The notes beneath the pieces were generated by a model. It did no database searches and had not been told where the DNA came from. It saw only the letters and a list, made by a program, of their open reading frames with translations. Position numbers and translations under genes: made by a program. Below are positions 8,982 through 18,250 of a stretch of DNA of 64,000 nucleotides, piece after piece. Numbering within the stretch: the first letter of the stretch is position 1; every line of letters starts with the position of its first letter. The stretch comes from Bog-756 sp963830165 (lineage in GTDB: Bacteria; Actinomycetota; Acidimicrobiia; Acidimicrobiales; RAAP-2): positions 1-64,000 of the forward strand of contig CAWHKZ010000005.1 in the NCBI GenBank assembly GCA_963830165.1, read 5' to 3'.

Positions 8982-10510
8982 CCCACCCCCAGCAGGTCGT
9001 CGTAGTGGGCGATGCCCGGCGCCGGTCGGTCGAAGGCGGCGAGTCCCGGGCGCACGACCTCGACGGTGTCCGGGCGGGCCAGGCTGCGCCTCGCCTCGAC
9101 GGCCACCACCTCGGGATCGAACGTGCCCGTGACGAGCGCCCGCTCCATGCCGGAGATGACGGCGGCTGCGTCCATGGTGCGGTGGAGCAACAGCACGCCG
9201 ATGAGGGCCCGGGTGCCCTCCTGGTCCCCGAGCCGCTTCCTCGCCCCGTCCCAGAAGCGTTGGTGGACCGGGGTGAAGGCGCCGGCTTTCCGGGCCGCCA
9301 CCAGCGCACTGGCCCCGGCCAGAGCCCCGGGCTTGATGTGGAGGACCTCCAGGTAGTGGTCGAGTTCCAGCACCTGGGCCCCTTTGCCCAGGGCCCGGGG
9401 ATGGCGGGCGACGACGTTGCTGCCGTCCATGGCCACGACGGCGTCGGCCCCGAGGCGCACGTCGATCCGGCGGCCGGCGAAGCGGACGGGGACGGAGTAG
9501 AAGGACTGGCGGACACAGACCCGGGCCTTGGTGTCGACCCGGCAGGTGAGGTGGAGCTCCACCTCGAAGGGCTCGTCCGGCAGGGCCAGCAACTGGGGCT
9601 GCTCGGCCGCGAAGTGCTGGGCGACGGTCAGGCGCCGGGACTCGATGTGGCGGAGGTCGTCCCGCTCGTCGCCTCTGGCCACCAAGCCGTTCAGCACCTC
9701 CATGGAGACGACGTCGGGGACCGGGACGAGGTGACGCCGGCGGAACCGTCCGACCTCGCCTTCGACGCCGCCCTTCTCATGGGCGCCCTTGACGCCGGGC
9801 AGGCAGAAGAAGGACTCGAAGCCGTAGTGGCTGCGCATGGCGATGAACCGGTCGGTCTCGATCCGACCCCGCCCCTGCATCACCCGAACCACGGCCGGCT
9901 TCAGGTTGTCGTAGCGGATGCGCCTGGGCACCCCGCCGAAGTGGGCGAAGGCGGCCACGTGCCCGTCGAGGAACACCTCTTGGGCCTGGTTCACGTAGAT
10001 GCGGTGGAAGCCCTTGCCGCTGGCCGACAGGCGCATGACGAACATCCAGCCCTCGACCGGCTCGCCGTCGAGGAAGAAGCTGACCTGGCCGAAGTCGACC
10101 TCGGCCTCTTCGCCGAGGGGGTGGTGCTGGGGCACACAGACCTCGGGCAGGGCCAGGGCCTGGTGCTTCTTCACCGACCCCACGTAGCGCCGGACGGTCG
10201 ACTCGCTCACCTCGGCGTCGTGTTCCTCAACCAGGCGCTGGAAGACCCGACGGGCCGTGTGGCGCTGCTTCTTGGGCATCTGCGCATCGGCGGCCAGCCA
10301 GCCGTCGATGATGGGCTTCCAGGGACCGAGTGTCGGTGACGGTCGGGCCACCGACTTCCTCGGCGGCGGCACCGCCGAGGTCAGTGCCTGGCGCACCATC
10401 CGCCGGTGCACGCCGAACCGGCGCGACAGCTCACGGATGGACGGGCTGTCCGCTGCGGCACTGGCTTTGCGGATCTCCTCGAACAGTTCCACCTTCGACC
10501 TCGTACGCAT
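8978..10510 (-). CDS. istA: IS21 transposase IstA
   Basis: DDE transposase of the IS21 family, 510 residues from ATG 10510 (MRTRSKVELFEEIRK). This start is chosen over an upstream one at 10594, which lies inside the inverted repeat. An N-terminal helix-turn-helix (SIRELSRRFGVHRRMVRQAL) is followed by the integrase core: D in EAEVDFGQVSF, D in VPRRIRYDNLKPAV, and E in HEKGGVEGEVGRFRR. The C-terminal Mu-type domain includes SFYSVPVRFAGRRIDVR. It is unbroken and translationally coupled to istB. Confidence 0.93.
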   Translation of the reverse strand: MRTRSKVELFEEIRKASAAADSPSIRELSRRFGVHRRMVRQALTSAVPPPRKSVARPSPTLGPWKPIIDGWLAADAQMPKKQRHTARRVFQRLVEEHDAEVSESTVRRYVGSVKKHQALALPEVCVPQHHPLGEEAEVDFGQVSFFLDGEPVEGWMFVMRLSASGKGFHRIYVNQAQEVFLDGHVAAFAHFGGVPRRIRYDNLKPAVVRVMQGRGRIETDRFIAMRSHYGFESFFCLPGVKGAHEKGGVEGEVGRFRRRHLVPVPDVVSMEVLNGLVARGDERDDLRHIESRRLTVAQHFAAEQPQLLALPDEPFEVELHLTCRVDTKARVCVRQSFYSVPVRFAGRRIDVRLGADAVVAMDGSNVVARHPRALGKGAQVLELDHYLEVLHIKPGALAGASALVAARKAGAFTPVHQRFWDGARKRLGDQEGTRALIGVLLLHRTMDAAAVISGMERALVTGTFDPEVVAVEARRSLARPDTVEVVRPGLAAFDRPAPGIAHYDDLLGVG

Positions 10511-10572
10511 GTGTCCCAGGCTCCAGCCCACCGTCGAACGATCGGTGGACCCCAACCTCGCTGCGAGCCACA

Positions 10573-10617
10573 TGGGGCCAAAACGGATGGTCACGGTGGG
10601 GCCTGTTCAGGTGATCA
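10573..10617 (-). repeat. IS21 right end (45-bp inverted repeat)
   Basis: The reverse complement starts TGATCACCTG and carries the same two GGCCCCA boxes at the same spacing as the left end. Confidence 0.85.
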
Positions 10618-11031
10618 CACCCAGCAAAGCGCCCACGCCTCCGGAACTACCGACGGTGGCGTGGATCAACCGACCCGAGGGAGGCGACCACGACGGCACA
10701 GTGATTTCCCAAACTTTCTGTCTCTCAAAGGTTGACAGGCGCCGCCTCGATCGCCATCGCCCACCATGCAGCTGCAGCCGCTGAGCGGGAGGCATCCCCT
10801 CGGGGACCGAAGAGGGGCTCGAGTTCCTCGGCTCGCCCCGGCGGACCGGCCCGTAGCGGTCCACCCCTCCTCCTGATCTGATCCAGAGCCTTCCGGGCTC
10901 TGTTCACTGGCGCCCCGACTCGGCACTTCCGCCGGCTCGGGGCGCTTCTTCGCGCACGGCCGCCCGACTATCTGCTGCACGGGGCCCCCGCTGCGGCCAT
11001 CCTGGGCGCGTACGCCGCCCGCTGGATGCGG

Positions 11032-11066
11032 AAAGTCCCGGCCTCCGCAAGGGAAACCGGGACTTT
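11032..11066. repeat. Hairpin related to the tRNA-flank repeat
   Basis: AAAGTCCCGG at 11032 pairs with CCGGGACTTT ending at 11066, with a 15-base loop. The same AAGTCCC...GGGACTT layout occurs in the longer hairpins at 16995-17037 and 18794-18836. Each is followed by a CTGTT(C/G)GTGG sequence. Confidence 0.6.
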
Positions 11067-11125
11067 CGCAACTGCTGCGCCGTCACTTACGTGAACGGCT
11101 GTTGGTGGGGTGTTTGCGTAAGGGT

Positions 11126-11211
11126 CTGACCAGGGCCGATGCGGGCCCCGGCTGGGCGATTTCATCCACCGCCGGCCGGATTTTCATCTTTTCGGGTAAA
11201 CGCCCTGGTCA
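11126..11211. repeat. 86-bp inverted-repeat element, copy 1
   Basis: The ends are CTGACCAGGGC and GCCCTGGTCA in inverted orientation. The interior contains GGCGATTTCAT and GCCGGATTTTCATCTT. A second copy lies at 17098-17184, and flanking bases on both sides are also similar between copies. It has no coding potential and could be a MITE or a structured RNA. Confidence 0.6.
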
Positions 11212-11312
11212 AACCGGGTTATGCCTAGCGGCCCACGTGAGGACTTACCGACAAGGCCGACCAGGGGTCATCCATCCGTGACCAGCTACCCAGCACTCGG
11301 ACGATGGCTGCC

Positions 11313-11655
11313 ATGGTTGACACTTCCCCGCTCACCTACGTAAGAGCTGCAGCACCTGCTCGCCCTTGCCTTCGCAGAGGCTCGGCACGCGATTGTCGAG
11401 CGAGACCGCGCACCCCTCGCACTGAAGCTCATCGACATCTGCCACAACGTGCCCAGGATCCTCTCCGACTCTCGGGCAGGCATGAGTCCCCTTCGGGGTT
11501 CCAAGGGGAGCTCGAGTTTCCCTTCGGTCGACGCGTACTGGCGGTCTGATCTCGTCCCGTTGTTTGCCGAGAGCGCAGACACACAGGCGTGGATCGAGCG
11601 AGTACTTCCTCGGCTCTACGGCACAAAGACGACTGTCTTCTCAGCTCCCTGTTGA
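11313..11655 (+). pseudogene. Frameshifted hypothetical gene
   Basis: ATG 11313 begins MVDTSPLTY. After a one-base insertion near 11340 the frame continues EELQHLLALAFAEARHAIVE, LALKLIDICHNVPRILSDSR, VDAYWRSDLVPLFAES and WIERVLPRLY to a stop at 11655. The helical, non-shadow-like composition suggests a former ~113-residue soluble protein. The family was not recognised. Confidence 0.4.
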
Positions 11656-12204
11656 CGAAGCGCGGACAGCCGGTGCTCGCCTCCACTGACAACGGTGGCT
11701 CCGGATTGCAGGTCACGCCATCCTCAAGCCACTCACGAGCGAGCTTCAGCTGGAAGCCCTCCAGCGGCGAGGTGCTCCAGCTCTGCGAGAATCGCGGGCT
11801 GCGAGTCTCCGCCAGCGGATAGAACGGCGTTGAGGACGGCTGGGTTGATTGGGGAGCCAGTCCGTGCCCCCGTAGCAGCAGCCGGCAGACCGAGCCAAGC
11901 TCCAATTCCAGCCCGTCAAGCCGATTTCCTCCGCTCAGGTCAGCACGGGCAGCAATGTGACAGCTCCGCGGCACAGTCCTCGGGAGGGCGTCCATGTTTA
12001 CCTCAACGAATGGGATGGTCCACCTACCTCGAGAGCCTGCCGCCGGTCTTAGAAACCTACATTCGCCCTTGGCTGTAAAGCGTCGCCATTCACAGGGGGC
12101 AATCGGTGACCTCGCGGCGGGCCGCCGATTCCGCGGTAACTCGTCACGTGAGGACGAAGCAGTGTTGGCACCAACTGACCGCGACGGCCAGGCAAGATGA
12201 CCCA
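11656..12204. other. Stretch without a supportable gene
   Basis: Both strands show only short or shadow-like frames. A minus-strand frame of 188 codons (11429-11995) overlaps the preceding remnant and has no recognisable domain. I see no repeat or RNA signal here. Confidence 0.4.
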
Positions 12205-12519
12205 GTGCAACCGAAGTACGAGCCCCTGACGAGATACCTCCAGGCCCAGGCCGGCGGCGAGGTCGTGACCCTGTACATGGTTGAGATCGCCCGGCTGGTA
12301 GATGGTCTCCCGCCCAGCTCCGCGGAGCGCACCTGGTGGGCCAACACTGACCAGCACTCCCAGGCGCTGGGTTGGCTCCAGGCCGGGCGGCGCGTGATCG
12401 AGGTGCGGCCCGGCAACGTGGTCGGTCTTCTCGCCGTCGGCGGGGCGCAGCGTGGTGGACACAACCTCAGAGAGGACAAGCCCGCCGGCGCGGCACGGCG
12501 CAGATGGCCAACGGCTTGA
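12205..12519 (+). CDS. DUF7662-like protein, copy 1
   Basis: From GTG 12205 the protein reads VQPKYEPLTRYLQAQAGGEV, VVTLYMVEIARLVDGLPPSS, TWWANTDQHSQALGWLQAGR. This matches the small DUF7662 pattern: a K/S-Y-x-P-L start, a central LPPSA and a WWAN..H.QA..WL block. About 75 residues are family-like. The tail after GNVV may be shifted. The function is unknown. A decayed second copy lies at 18030. The next gene begins inside its 3' end. Confidence 0.55.
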   Translation: MQPKYEPLTRYLQAQAGGEVVTLYMVEIARLVDGLPPSSAERTWWANTDQHSQALGWLQAGRRVIEVRPGNVVGLLAVGGAQRGGHNLREDKPAGAARRRWPTA

Positions 12520-13152
12520 GAGGCTTGCCCCAGGTCGCCGACGGAGTGGCTGGCCTGGAGCAGGTGCTTGGGCGCGGCAGGCTTCCCCTCGATCGTTGCT
12601 GCGGTGGCGGCCCACACGGTGTTCCTCCATCCCGACACGGTTGCCCAGACCGGCGGCCAGCCGCTGTTCCCTGTGGTGCCAACCCGAACCGCCGGCGAGA
12701 GCTGGTCGAGTTGGCGGACGGACGGATCGCGATGTTCGACGACAACACCACCCCCACGCTCAGCTTCCTCGGTCAGCGCGACGCACCAAAGGTCCCGACC
12801 TCCAGTACAACCACGTGTGGGGTGACCCACGGAACCTCGACACCTACACCGCCCTGTGGAACCTCTGCGTCACCCCGGCGTTCCTGGCCAAGACGACCGA
12901 CGGCTCCAACCATCCCGAAGTCCTCGCCGCCCTCCGCTACCGGGTCGTCGACCTCTACGACACCCGGTCGGGTGGCCTCGAGCGCCCGTCCAAGCCGGAC
13001 GGCTACGACGACCTGGAGTGGGCATCCTCCCCGGAGCCGGTGGCAGATCTCGAGGTGCTGCCGGGTCGCTGGGTCGCTCCCCCGCCAGTCCCCCGGCCGA
13101 GGCGGCCCGCACCCTCGGGTGGCTGTTCAGCGGCTGGGCGCCGGACCGGTAG
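12504..13152 (+). pseudogene. Frameshifted gene of unknown function, copy 1
   Basis: The reading jumps frame at least four times from ATG 12504. The pieces are LPQVADGVAGLEQVLG, FPSIVAAVAAHTVFLHPDTV, NPNRRRELVELADGRIAMFD, YNHVWGDPRNLDTYTALWNL, TPAFLAKTTDGSNHPEVLAA, LRYRVVDLYDTRSGGLERPS and TLGWLFSGWAPDR. Together they give a protein of roughly 210 residues that I do not recognise. Parts recur at 18327-18610, also after a DUF7662 gene, so the two genes travel as a pair. Confidence 0.5.
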
Positions 13153-13164
13153 GCCCGGTCGTCG

Positions 13165-13420
13165 CTACGCCGCCCGGGCCGGGTCTCTGAAGACCTGAGT
13201 GGTGTGCCAGCTGATGTGGGCGTCGGCGACGTGGGCATCCCCGAGGGCCTGGGCTCGGCCAGCTCCCGACCGGCGATGGACAGCACGAGCTCCTCGGCGA
13301 ACTGACCCACGCCCACGAACCGGGCGGAGACTGCCACGGTGTGCTCAGGCGTGATGCCGAGTGCGCCCTTGTCCAGCAGCTTGTGGTGGAAGGCGCCAGA
13401 GGCACAGTCCGTTCGCGACC
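13165..13420 (-). pseudogene. C-terminal remnant of an HNH-type restriction endonuclease
   Basis: On the minus strand the text HHKLLDKGALGITPEHTVAV, SARFVGVGQFAEELVLSIAG and, after a shift near 13265, DAHISWHTTQVFRDPARAA resembles the C-terminal domain of actinobacterial HNH endonucleases. In that family a final HHxLFDxG precedes the end by about 70 residues. Only this end is present, so it is a remnant. The family assignment rests on motif memory. Confidence 0.4.
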
Positions 13421-13921
13421 TCGCCCGTCGGTGGCACCATGGATTTCATGGACTCGGCTGAGCAGGCGCGGATCGAGCAGACTCTGCGCAAGAGGCTGGG
13501 GACGCCGAAGTACCCTGCGATTTTCTACCTCCCGCAGGCGTTCGAGGTGCACTCCCCTGAGGTCATCGAAGCTCCTCCTGCCGGCACGACCCGATGCCCG
13601 TCAGTTGCCGCGATCAGAGCGCGGTCTCGGTGGCAGCCGGGCGGGCTGAGGCGGAGCGGTGCGCGAGCCGGTCAGCTGCGCGCTGGTGGCCGGCCATTCC
13701 GGACACCACAAGGGGGTGTCCCTGCCGACCTCGATGTCGAAGACGCACTCGCACTGGGAGTGGAGTGACGATCCGGAACCTGACTCGGACCGAGCCGGAG
13801 TACCCGAAGATGCGGCAGAGATGGGACCGGCTGCCATCGCTTCGTTCTCCGGCCGCGTGTTTGACGGCTCGAACGAGGGCGTCCAGGGTCTGCTGCCGCC
13901 GGGACTGCCGATCGTCGATCC
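13421..13921 (+). other. Doubtful overlapping short ORFs
   Basis: ATG 13439 opens a 110-codon frame (MDFMDSAEQARIEQTLRKRL). A different frame from 13659 reads CALVAGHSGHHKGV and THSHWEWSDD, a Cys/His-rich pattern like small zinc-binding proteins. Neither can be followed as a complete gene, and they are probably frameshifted remnants. Confidence 0.25.
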
Positions 13922-14164
13922 ATGGCGGCACCCGGCCTCCGGTTCCGCCTGGGCCTCATCGGCTGCACGATTGGCCTTGCGCTGGCGATGGTCTCGCTGT
14001 GGCTCTTCCTTGACCAGCCCCGATGGCAGTTCGCTGTCTGGATGGGTGTCGGCTTCGTCATCGCCGGAGTCGCTTCCGTTCCAACCGGGGCGGCCATCGG
14101 GGACTACCAGCGACGGGTCGCCAACCTCTCGAAGAACTCGGCTCGCCGGACCACCGGGGGATAG
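13922..14164 (+). CDS. Small two-helix membrane protein
   Basis: 80 residues from ATG 13922. Two hydrophobic segments are clear: about residues 10-31 (LGLIGCTIGLALAMVSLWLF) and 37-59 (FAVWMGVGFVIAGVASVPTG). They are joined by a short charged turn and followed by a basic tail (GDYQRRVANLSKNSARR), predicting a cytoplasmic C-terminus. The family is not recognised. It may be the end of a longer broken gene that begins in another frame upstream. Confidence 0.45.
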   Translation: MAAPGLRFRLGLIGCTIGLALAMVSLWLFLDQPRWQFAVWMGVGFVIAGVASVPTGAAIGDYQRRVANLSKNSARRTTGG

Positions 14165-14205
14165 ACCGTCGGGTGAGACCGGAGCACTCGAGCCTCCTCC
14201 GTAAG

Positions 14206-14433
14206 TCAGGCGATGGTCGGCTGGGTGTAAGGCTGGGCCGGGGCGGCACAGTTCCCGGCGTTGGCTGCGCCCTGGGCATCCTGGTAGCCCTGGTTCTCGT
14301 AGCCGTTGGCCTGGGCGATGGCGGTGTTGGCCGTGCCGATCGCCGACGAGATGGCCTGTTGGGGGGAGGCGATGGCCTGGTTCACCGTGGACTGCGTGGG
14401 GGCTCCGTCGTCGTACGAGGGCAACGCGGCCAT
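14206..14433 (-). pseudogene. Duplicated 3' end of the 15381-16609 gene
   Basis: 75 codons reading MAALPSYDDGAPTQSTVNQA...NAGNCAAPAQPYTQPTIA. This is a near-identical copy of the last part of the gene at 15381-16609, kept in frame across the point where that gene has lost one base. Without the membrane anchor and main domain it is a fragment from segmental duplication. Confidence 0.65.
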
Positions 14434-14588
14434 GGCTCTGGCCTTGCCCCGTACCTGCGGCGTCGGCTTGCTCTAGCCGCTGTCGTAGTGGTCTGGCACG
14501 ACCCAAACCCCGACCTGCCGTGCACAACGGGCGTATGGAGTTCGGACCCATCCTCGGTCACCATCGGCTGCTCCGACATGATGGAGCA

Positions 14589-14780
14589 ATGAGCGCACCG
14601 AAGACCAAGGCGGAGTGGTTGGCCGAACTCCAGGCGGCCCGAGCCCAGGCTTCCAGCGTCTCGCCGGGAATCGGTCCTCCCGTGGCCTACGGCAGTGGCA
14701 TCAAGAATGTGGCGATCAGGCTCTGGCCGCCAGCGATCGTCTACCGTCAGCCTCCGAAATCACTTCACGGCACGTACTGA
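14589..14780 (+). CDS. Doubtful small hypothetical ORF
   Basis: ATG 14589 opens a 63-codon frame that starts MSAPKTKAEWLAELQAAR, a plausible helical N-terminus, and ends PPKSLHGTY. It overlaps the better-supported minus-strand gene at 14716. It may be the start of a broken gene. Confidence 0.2.
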   Translation: MSAPKTKAEWLAELQAARAQASSVSPGIGPPVAYGSGIKNVAIRLWPPAIVYRQPPKSLHGTY

Positions 14781-15312
14781 GGATTCGGTCCTCGTCCTCG
14801 GGTGCCCAGTAGGCGCCACGCCAGTACTCGTCCCGCCACGGACCGATGCACGCCAATCGAGCGAAGGCATGCGCAAACGCAACTTCGGGACTGTCGGCAT
14901 ACCGGTCACACTGCCAGTCACGATCAGGCACGCCGAGGGCCGCTGCGAAGTGCGCCCGATCGCCGTCGCTCAGGATCTCCCTGTCGACAATGCTCCCGAG
15001 CACCAGGGCGTAGGAGTGTGCAGCATCGAAGGTACCGAGTCCGTCGTCGAGCGCCACCGCATACGCCCCGGCGTCAACATGCGCCGGGCTCCCGACTCCG
15101 ATAACGACGACGTCGGGTAGCGAGTGGACCGGTGGAGTCACCAGTTCGCTGAAGTGGGCGCATGCAGCGCGCACGGCGGCGCGCAGCTCTCCGCGTGCCG
15201 GTGCGCAGACGTGTTGTGCGCGTTGCGGGAGGACTCTGCATGTGGGTGATCGTCCCGTTGTCGCCTGTCGTGGCCTGGAGCTGGTTGCATCGGTGGCTAT
15301 GGCCTTGTCCAC
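14716..15312 (-). CDS. Hypothetical protein
   Basis: Open frame of 198 codons. The C-terminal 130 residues read like a real globular protein: SLPDVVVIGVGSPAHVDAGA, LDDGLGTFDAAHSYALVLGS, DRAHFAAALGVPDRDWQCDR, SPEVAFAHAFARLACIGPWR, APEDEDRILSTCREVISEAD. The first ~50 residues look less convincing, so the true start may be downstream. The acidic, Trp/His-containing end has no motif I can name, and there is no membrane segment. Confidence 0.45.
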   Translation of the reverse strand: MDKAIATDATSSRPRQATTGRSPTCRVLPQRAQHVCAPARGELRAAVRAACAHFSELVTPPVHSLPDVVVIGVGSPAHVDAGAYAVALDDGLGTFDAAHSYALVLGSIVDREILSDGDRAHFAAALGVPDRDWQCDRYADSPEVAFAHAFARLACIGPWRDEYWRGAYWAPEDEDRILSTCREVISEADGRRSLAARA

Positions 15313-15380
15313 GGTGACTCAGGTGGCACCGTCGGTAGTGACGTACCAGCACTTCGTGCCGAAGCCCCCAACGCCTACGG

Positions 15381-16609
15381 TCAGGCGATGGTCGGCTGGG
15401 TGTAGGGCTGGGCCGGGGCGGCGCAGTTCCCGGCGTTGGCCGCGCCTTGGGCATCCTGGTAGCCCTGGTTCTCGTAGCCGTTCGCCTGGGCGATGGCGGT
15501 GTTGGCCGTGCCGACCGCCGACGAGATGGCCTGTTGGGCGGAGGCGATGGCCTGGTTCACCGTGGACTGCGTGGGGGCTCCGTCGTCGTAGGAGGGAGCG
15601 CGGCCTGGGCGTTCTGCAGCGCCGTCGCCGCACCCTGGAGGTTGCCGATGTCGTTGCGCACCCCGGTGACGTCGCTCTCGGTGGTGTCGGCATCGGAGGA
15701 GACGCTGTCCCCGTCCGAGGTCACTGCGTAGCTGTCGGAGGCGACGGCATAGGCGTCACTGCACACCTGGTTGTTGTCGGTGCCGTTCTGGGACTCGGTG
15801 ATCACCTGTTGTTCGAGCGCGGCCTCGGTTGCGAGGTCGGTCTGCTCCTGGCCGAGCTGGGCGCTGAAGGCACCGAGGCTCGAGTTCATCGACGACGCGT
15901 CGCTCTGCAGACCGTTCAACTCACTGGACACCGCGGAGGAGGCCTTGTCGATGGCTGCGCGCTCCGCCGCGAGTTGCTCGGCGGCCGCGGCCTGGCTGTC
16001 GGCCGAGCCGGTGTTGCCCTGGAGCTCGGCCAGGGCCTGGTTGAACTGCGCAGCGGTGGCCGAAGAGAAGGTGACCGGGGCGAGGGAGCCGTCGGTCTGG
16101 GGGAAGTTCACCGTGAACGAGCCGCCGGACAGGGTGCCGAACACCTCGGTGCCGCCGTTGAAGCTCAGCGTGATGGTCGAGCCCTGGAGCTGGCCGGAGA
16201 CGGTGAGGGTGTCGGTGTGCACCGTCTGGTTGGGGGGACTGCCAGAGAGCGTCTCGACCTGGGCGCTGCCGGTCAGGCCGGTGCCGGATTCGGTCCACTG
16301 GATGAACACCACCGCCCCGGTCTCGTTGGCCAGGTACCCGTTGCCGACCGCCGGCTGGCCGGTGGTCGCCGTCGAGGCCCCCGCTCCCCCGGTTGCCGCC
16401 TTCGTGGACGGGTTCCCCGACCCGTGTAGCGCGACAAGTACGCCCGTGGCGCCGGCGACCAGCACCACGGCTGCGATGAGCACCCACCAGCGGGGCTGGG
16501 TGTACCACTTCTTCGTGGGTGCGGGAGGTGGCAGAGGAGGAGGTCCCATCGGCCATCCGGGTACCGGTCCGGGAGGCCCGACCGGTGGTATCGATTCCGT
16601 GGGGTCCAT
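15381..16609 (-). pseudogene. Membrane-anchored extracellular protein, frameshifted near its end
   Basis: From ATG 16609 a proline-rich cytoplasmic segment (VGPPGPVPGWPMGPPPLPPP) precedes a single membrane helix (WWVLIAAVVLVAGATGVLVA, about residues 41-61). A beta-rich outer domain follows (AVVFIQWTESGTGLTGSAQV, FNGGTEVFGTLSGGSFTVNF), then a Ser/Ala-rich helical region. One missing base near 15590 shifts the last ~70 codons. The in-frame version of that tail (SYDDGAPTQSTVNQAI...QPTIA) is preserved in the duplicate at 14206-14433. The layout resembles actinobacterial surface proteins of unknown role. Confidence 0.65.
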
Positions 16610-16890
16610 CGCTGTCCTCGTGCTCCGCCGATGCCCAGTGTCCCACGGGAACTGTACGACGGGGGTGTTTCCGGCCCGGCAGAGGTAAACCCGGAGAGAT
16701 CCGCCCGTCCCGGTCGAGGCCCTCCCGCCAGCGGATCGCTGGCGCACCTCGTGGGTGATGTGCCTGAGGTGCGGGCTGAAATCGCAGGGAAGCTCTCGAC
16801 GTCCAGTCCGCTGCCTCAGGACCGGCTGGAGGACACCCTCACTGACGCAGTGTTCTCGGCGCTGCGGTCCCGCGCCCGGCGTAGCCCTCA
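16610..16890. other. Stretch without a supportable gene
   Basis: Only shadow-like frames occur. The stretch lies between the start of the membrane-anchored gene and the ~190-bp repeat and may contain that gene's promoter, but no clear -35/-10 pair was found. Confidence 0.3.
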
Positions 16891-17080
16891 TCGGCTGCCC
16901 GGGGCGTCGTCTCCGCCCGGCGTGAGTGCCTTCACCCGGTCGGCGAGGCCCTCGAGCGTGCCTGGAGGGCCTGGACCGGGCCGCAGCAGGGCCAAAGTCC
17001 CCGGATCCGGGGCCTGGGGCCTCGGGTCCGGGGACTTCCGATTTCAGTGTCCGGATGCTTCTACGAACACCTGTTCGTGG
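16891..17080. repeat. ~190-bp direct repeat, copy A
   Basis: It matches 18691-18879 in the same orientation, and the last 82 bp (16994-17075 against 18793-18874) are identical. It includes a strong hairpin at 16995-17037 whose arms are AAGTCCCCGGA and TCCGGGGACTT. In copy B the repeat runs into the 3' end of tRNA-fMet. Copy A is therefore a displaced duplicate of the tRNA flank. Confidence 0.85.
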
Positions 17081-17097
17081 GGTGTTCTGTGAAGGGT

Positions 17098-17184
17098 CTG
17101 ACCAGGGCCGGCGCGGCCCCCTGGCGGGCGATTTCATTCGCCGGTGGCCGGATTTTCATCTATTTGGGTAAATGCCCTGGTCAG
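17098..17184. repeat. 86-bp inverted-repeat element, copy 2
   Basis: Ends CTGACCAGGGC and GCCCTGGTCAG in inverted orientation. The interior shares GGGCGATTTCAT, GGCCGGATTTTCATCT and GGGTAAA with copy 1 at 11126-11211. It follows the hairpin repeat directly, as copy 1 does. Confidence 0.6.
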
Positions 17185-17407
17185 AGTGGGTTATGGCCCT
17201 TCCCTGCTAGCGGCTGGGTCATTCGGAGGGAGCGCCTGTCTGCCCCGGTTCAGTGTCGAGGGACAGTGCTCGCCATGACGGACTCCAGACAGACTGCATC
17301 GGCAGACGGGAAGAGTGGACGCTCGAGCTTCCACGGGTCGGCGCCTCTCGGCTGATGAGGTGGGCCTAGCCATCGTGATGGCGGGCGTATTCCTGTTTCC
17401 GGTCGGT

Positions 17408-17902
17408 CTACTGCTGTGGGCGCTGTTCGCAGGATTCCTGGGCCACCACCCGGGAAGCTGATAATTCGAATGTCTCCGACGACCGAACATCCGCAGCCGA
17501 AGTCCAGACTGCGGCAAGCCCAATAGCGGAGGCGCCGGCCGGAATCCACAATCCCAGGAGGCCGGTGATATGAGCCCGATTCGCCACCCTTCTGTGGTGG
17601 CGTTGCCCATACCCGAACACACCCCAGAAGAGATGTGATCCCAAGCAATGCAACCGTGGCCACGCGGACCTGCAACGTCGCCATCGGCCGAGGAGAACAG
17701 CATTCCAACCCCACGACAAAGCTGCCCCGATGACGATCGAAAGCGCTGCGGCACCCCATATCACAGACCCTGTCAGCCACACGACGTCTCGGTGGGGCGT
17801 CTGCACGGTGGCGCCGACTGCAACTAGGACGGTTGCTCCAATCGCGACATACCCGAGGATGCTCAGGACAGCTCGGAACGTACTTGCAGGAGGCGACGAC
17901 AT
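17408..17902 (-). pseudogene. Frameshifted polytopic membrane protein
   Basis: From ATG 17902 the protein has hydrophobic segments AVLSILGYVAIGATVLVAVG, VVWLTGSVIWGAAALSIVIG and, after frame changes, VATVALLGITSLLG and LLGLWIPAGASAIGLAAVW. It looks like a four-helix membrane protein broken by shifts near 17690 and 17590. No family was recognised. Confidence 0.4.
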
Positions 17903-18029
17903 CGCCTGATCCTGCCCCATGTCCGCAAGCAGGCGTCGGATCTCACCCGACGGTCTTACGGCGACTGCATCAACTCGACAAGGCGCTCGGTCCGCCCAAC
18001 TTCCATCCAGCCCGCGACAAACTGGCTCC

Positions 18030-18250
18030 GTGCCGCCGAAGTACGAACCGCTGACGAGGTACCTCGAGGCTCAACCTGCCGACGAGGTGGTCCGGTGCCC
18101 CTTACAGAGATCGCACGTCTGGTCGGCGGGATGCTCACCCAGCTCCGCGCAACGACCTGGTCGGCAACACCGATCGGCACTCCCAGGCGGTTGGATGGCT
18201 ACAGGCCGGCCGCCGGGTCGTTGAGGTGCGCCCCGGCAACCTGGTCGTCT
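18030..18250 (+). pseudogene. Decayed DUF7662-like gene, copy 2
   Basis: GTG 18030 starts PPKYEPLTRYLEAQPADEVV, nearly the same as copy 1 at 12205. A shift at about 18095 is followed by LTEIARLVGGM in another frame and further shifts through the LPPSA...HSQA region. It is not translatable as a whole. Confidence 0.55.

Larger units (their letters stand above)
7540..10617. mobile_element. IS21-family element with passenger gene
   Basis: A 3078-bp element with 45-bp imperfect terminal inverted repeats, istA and istB on the minus strand, and a plus-strand passenger gene of the pRiA4b ORF-3 family between the left end and istB. All three genes are open, in contrast to the broken genes around it, so it is the most recent arrival in the island. 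It interrupts a tyrosine recombinase gene at 7540. No matching target duplication is evident. Confidence 0.9.
10618..11312. other. Non-coding stretch with hairpin and 86-bp repeat
   Basis: No convincing gene. It holds a hairpin at 11032-11066 and the first copy of an inverted-repeat element at 11126-11211. A 10-bp match at 11099-11108 (CTGTTGGTGG) equals the sequence across the 3' end of tRNA-fMet at 18870-18879. Confidence 0.5.
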
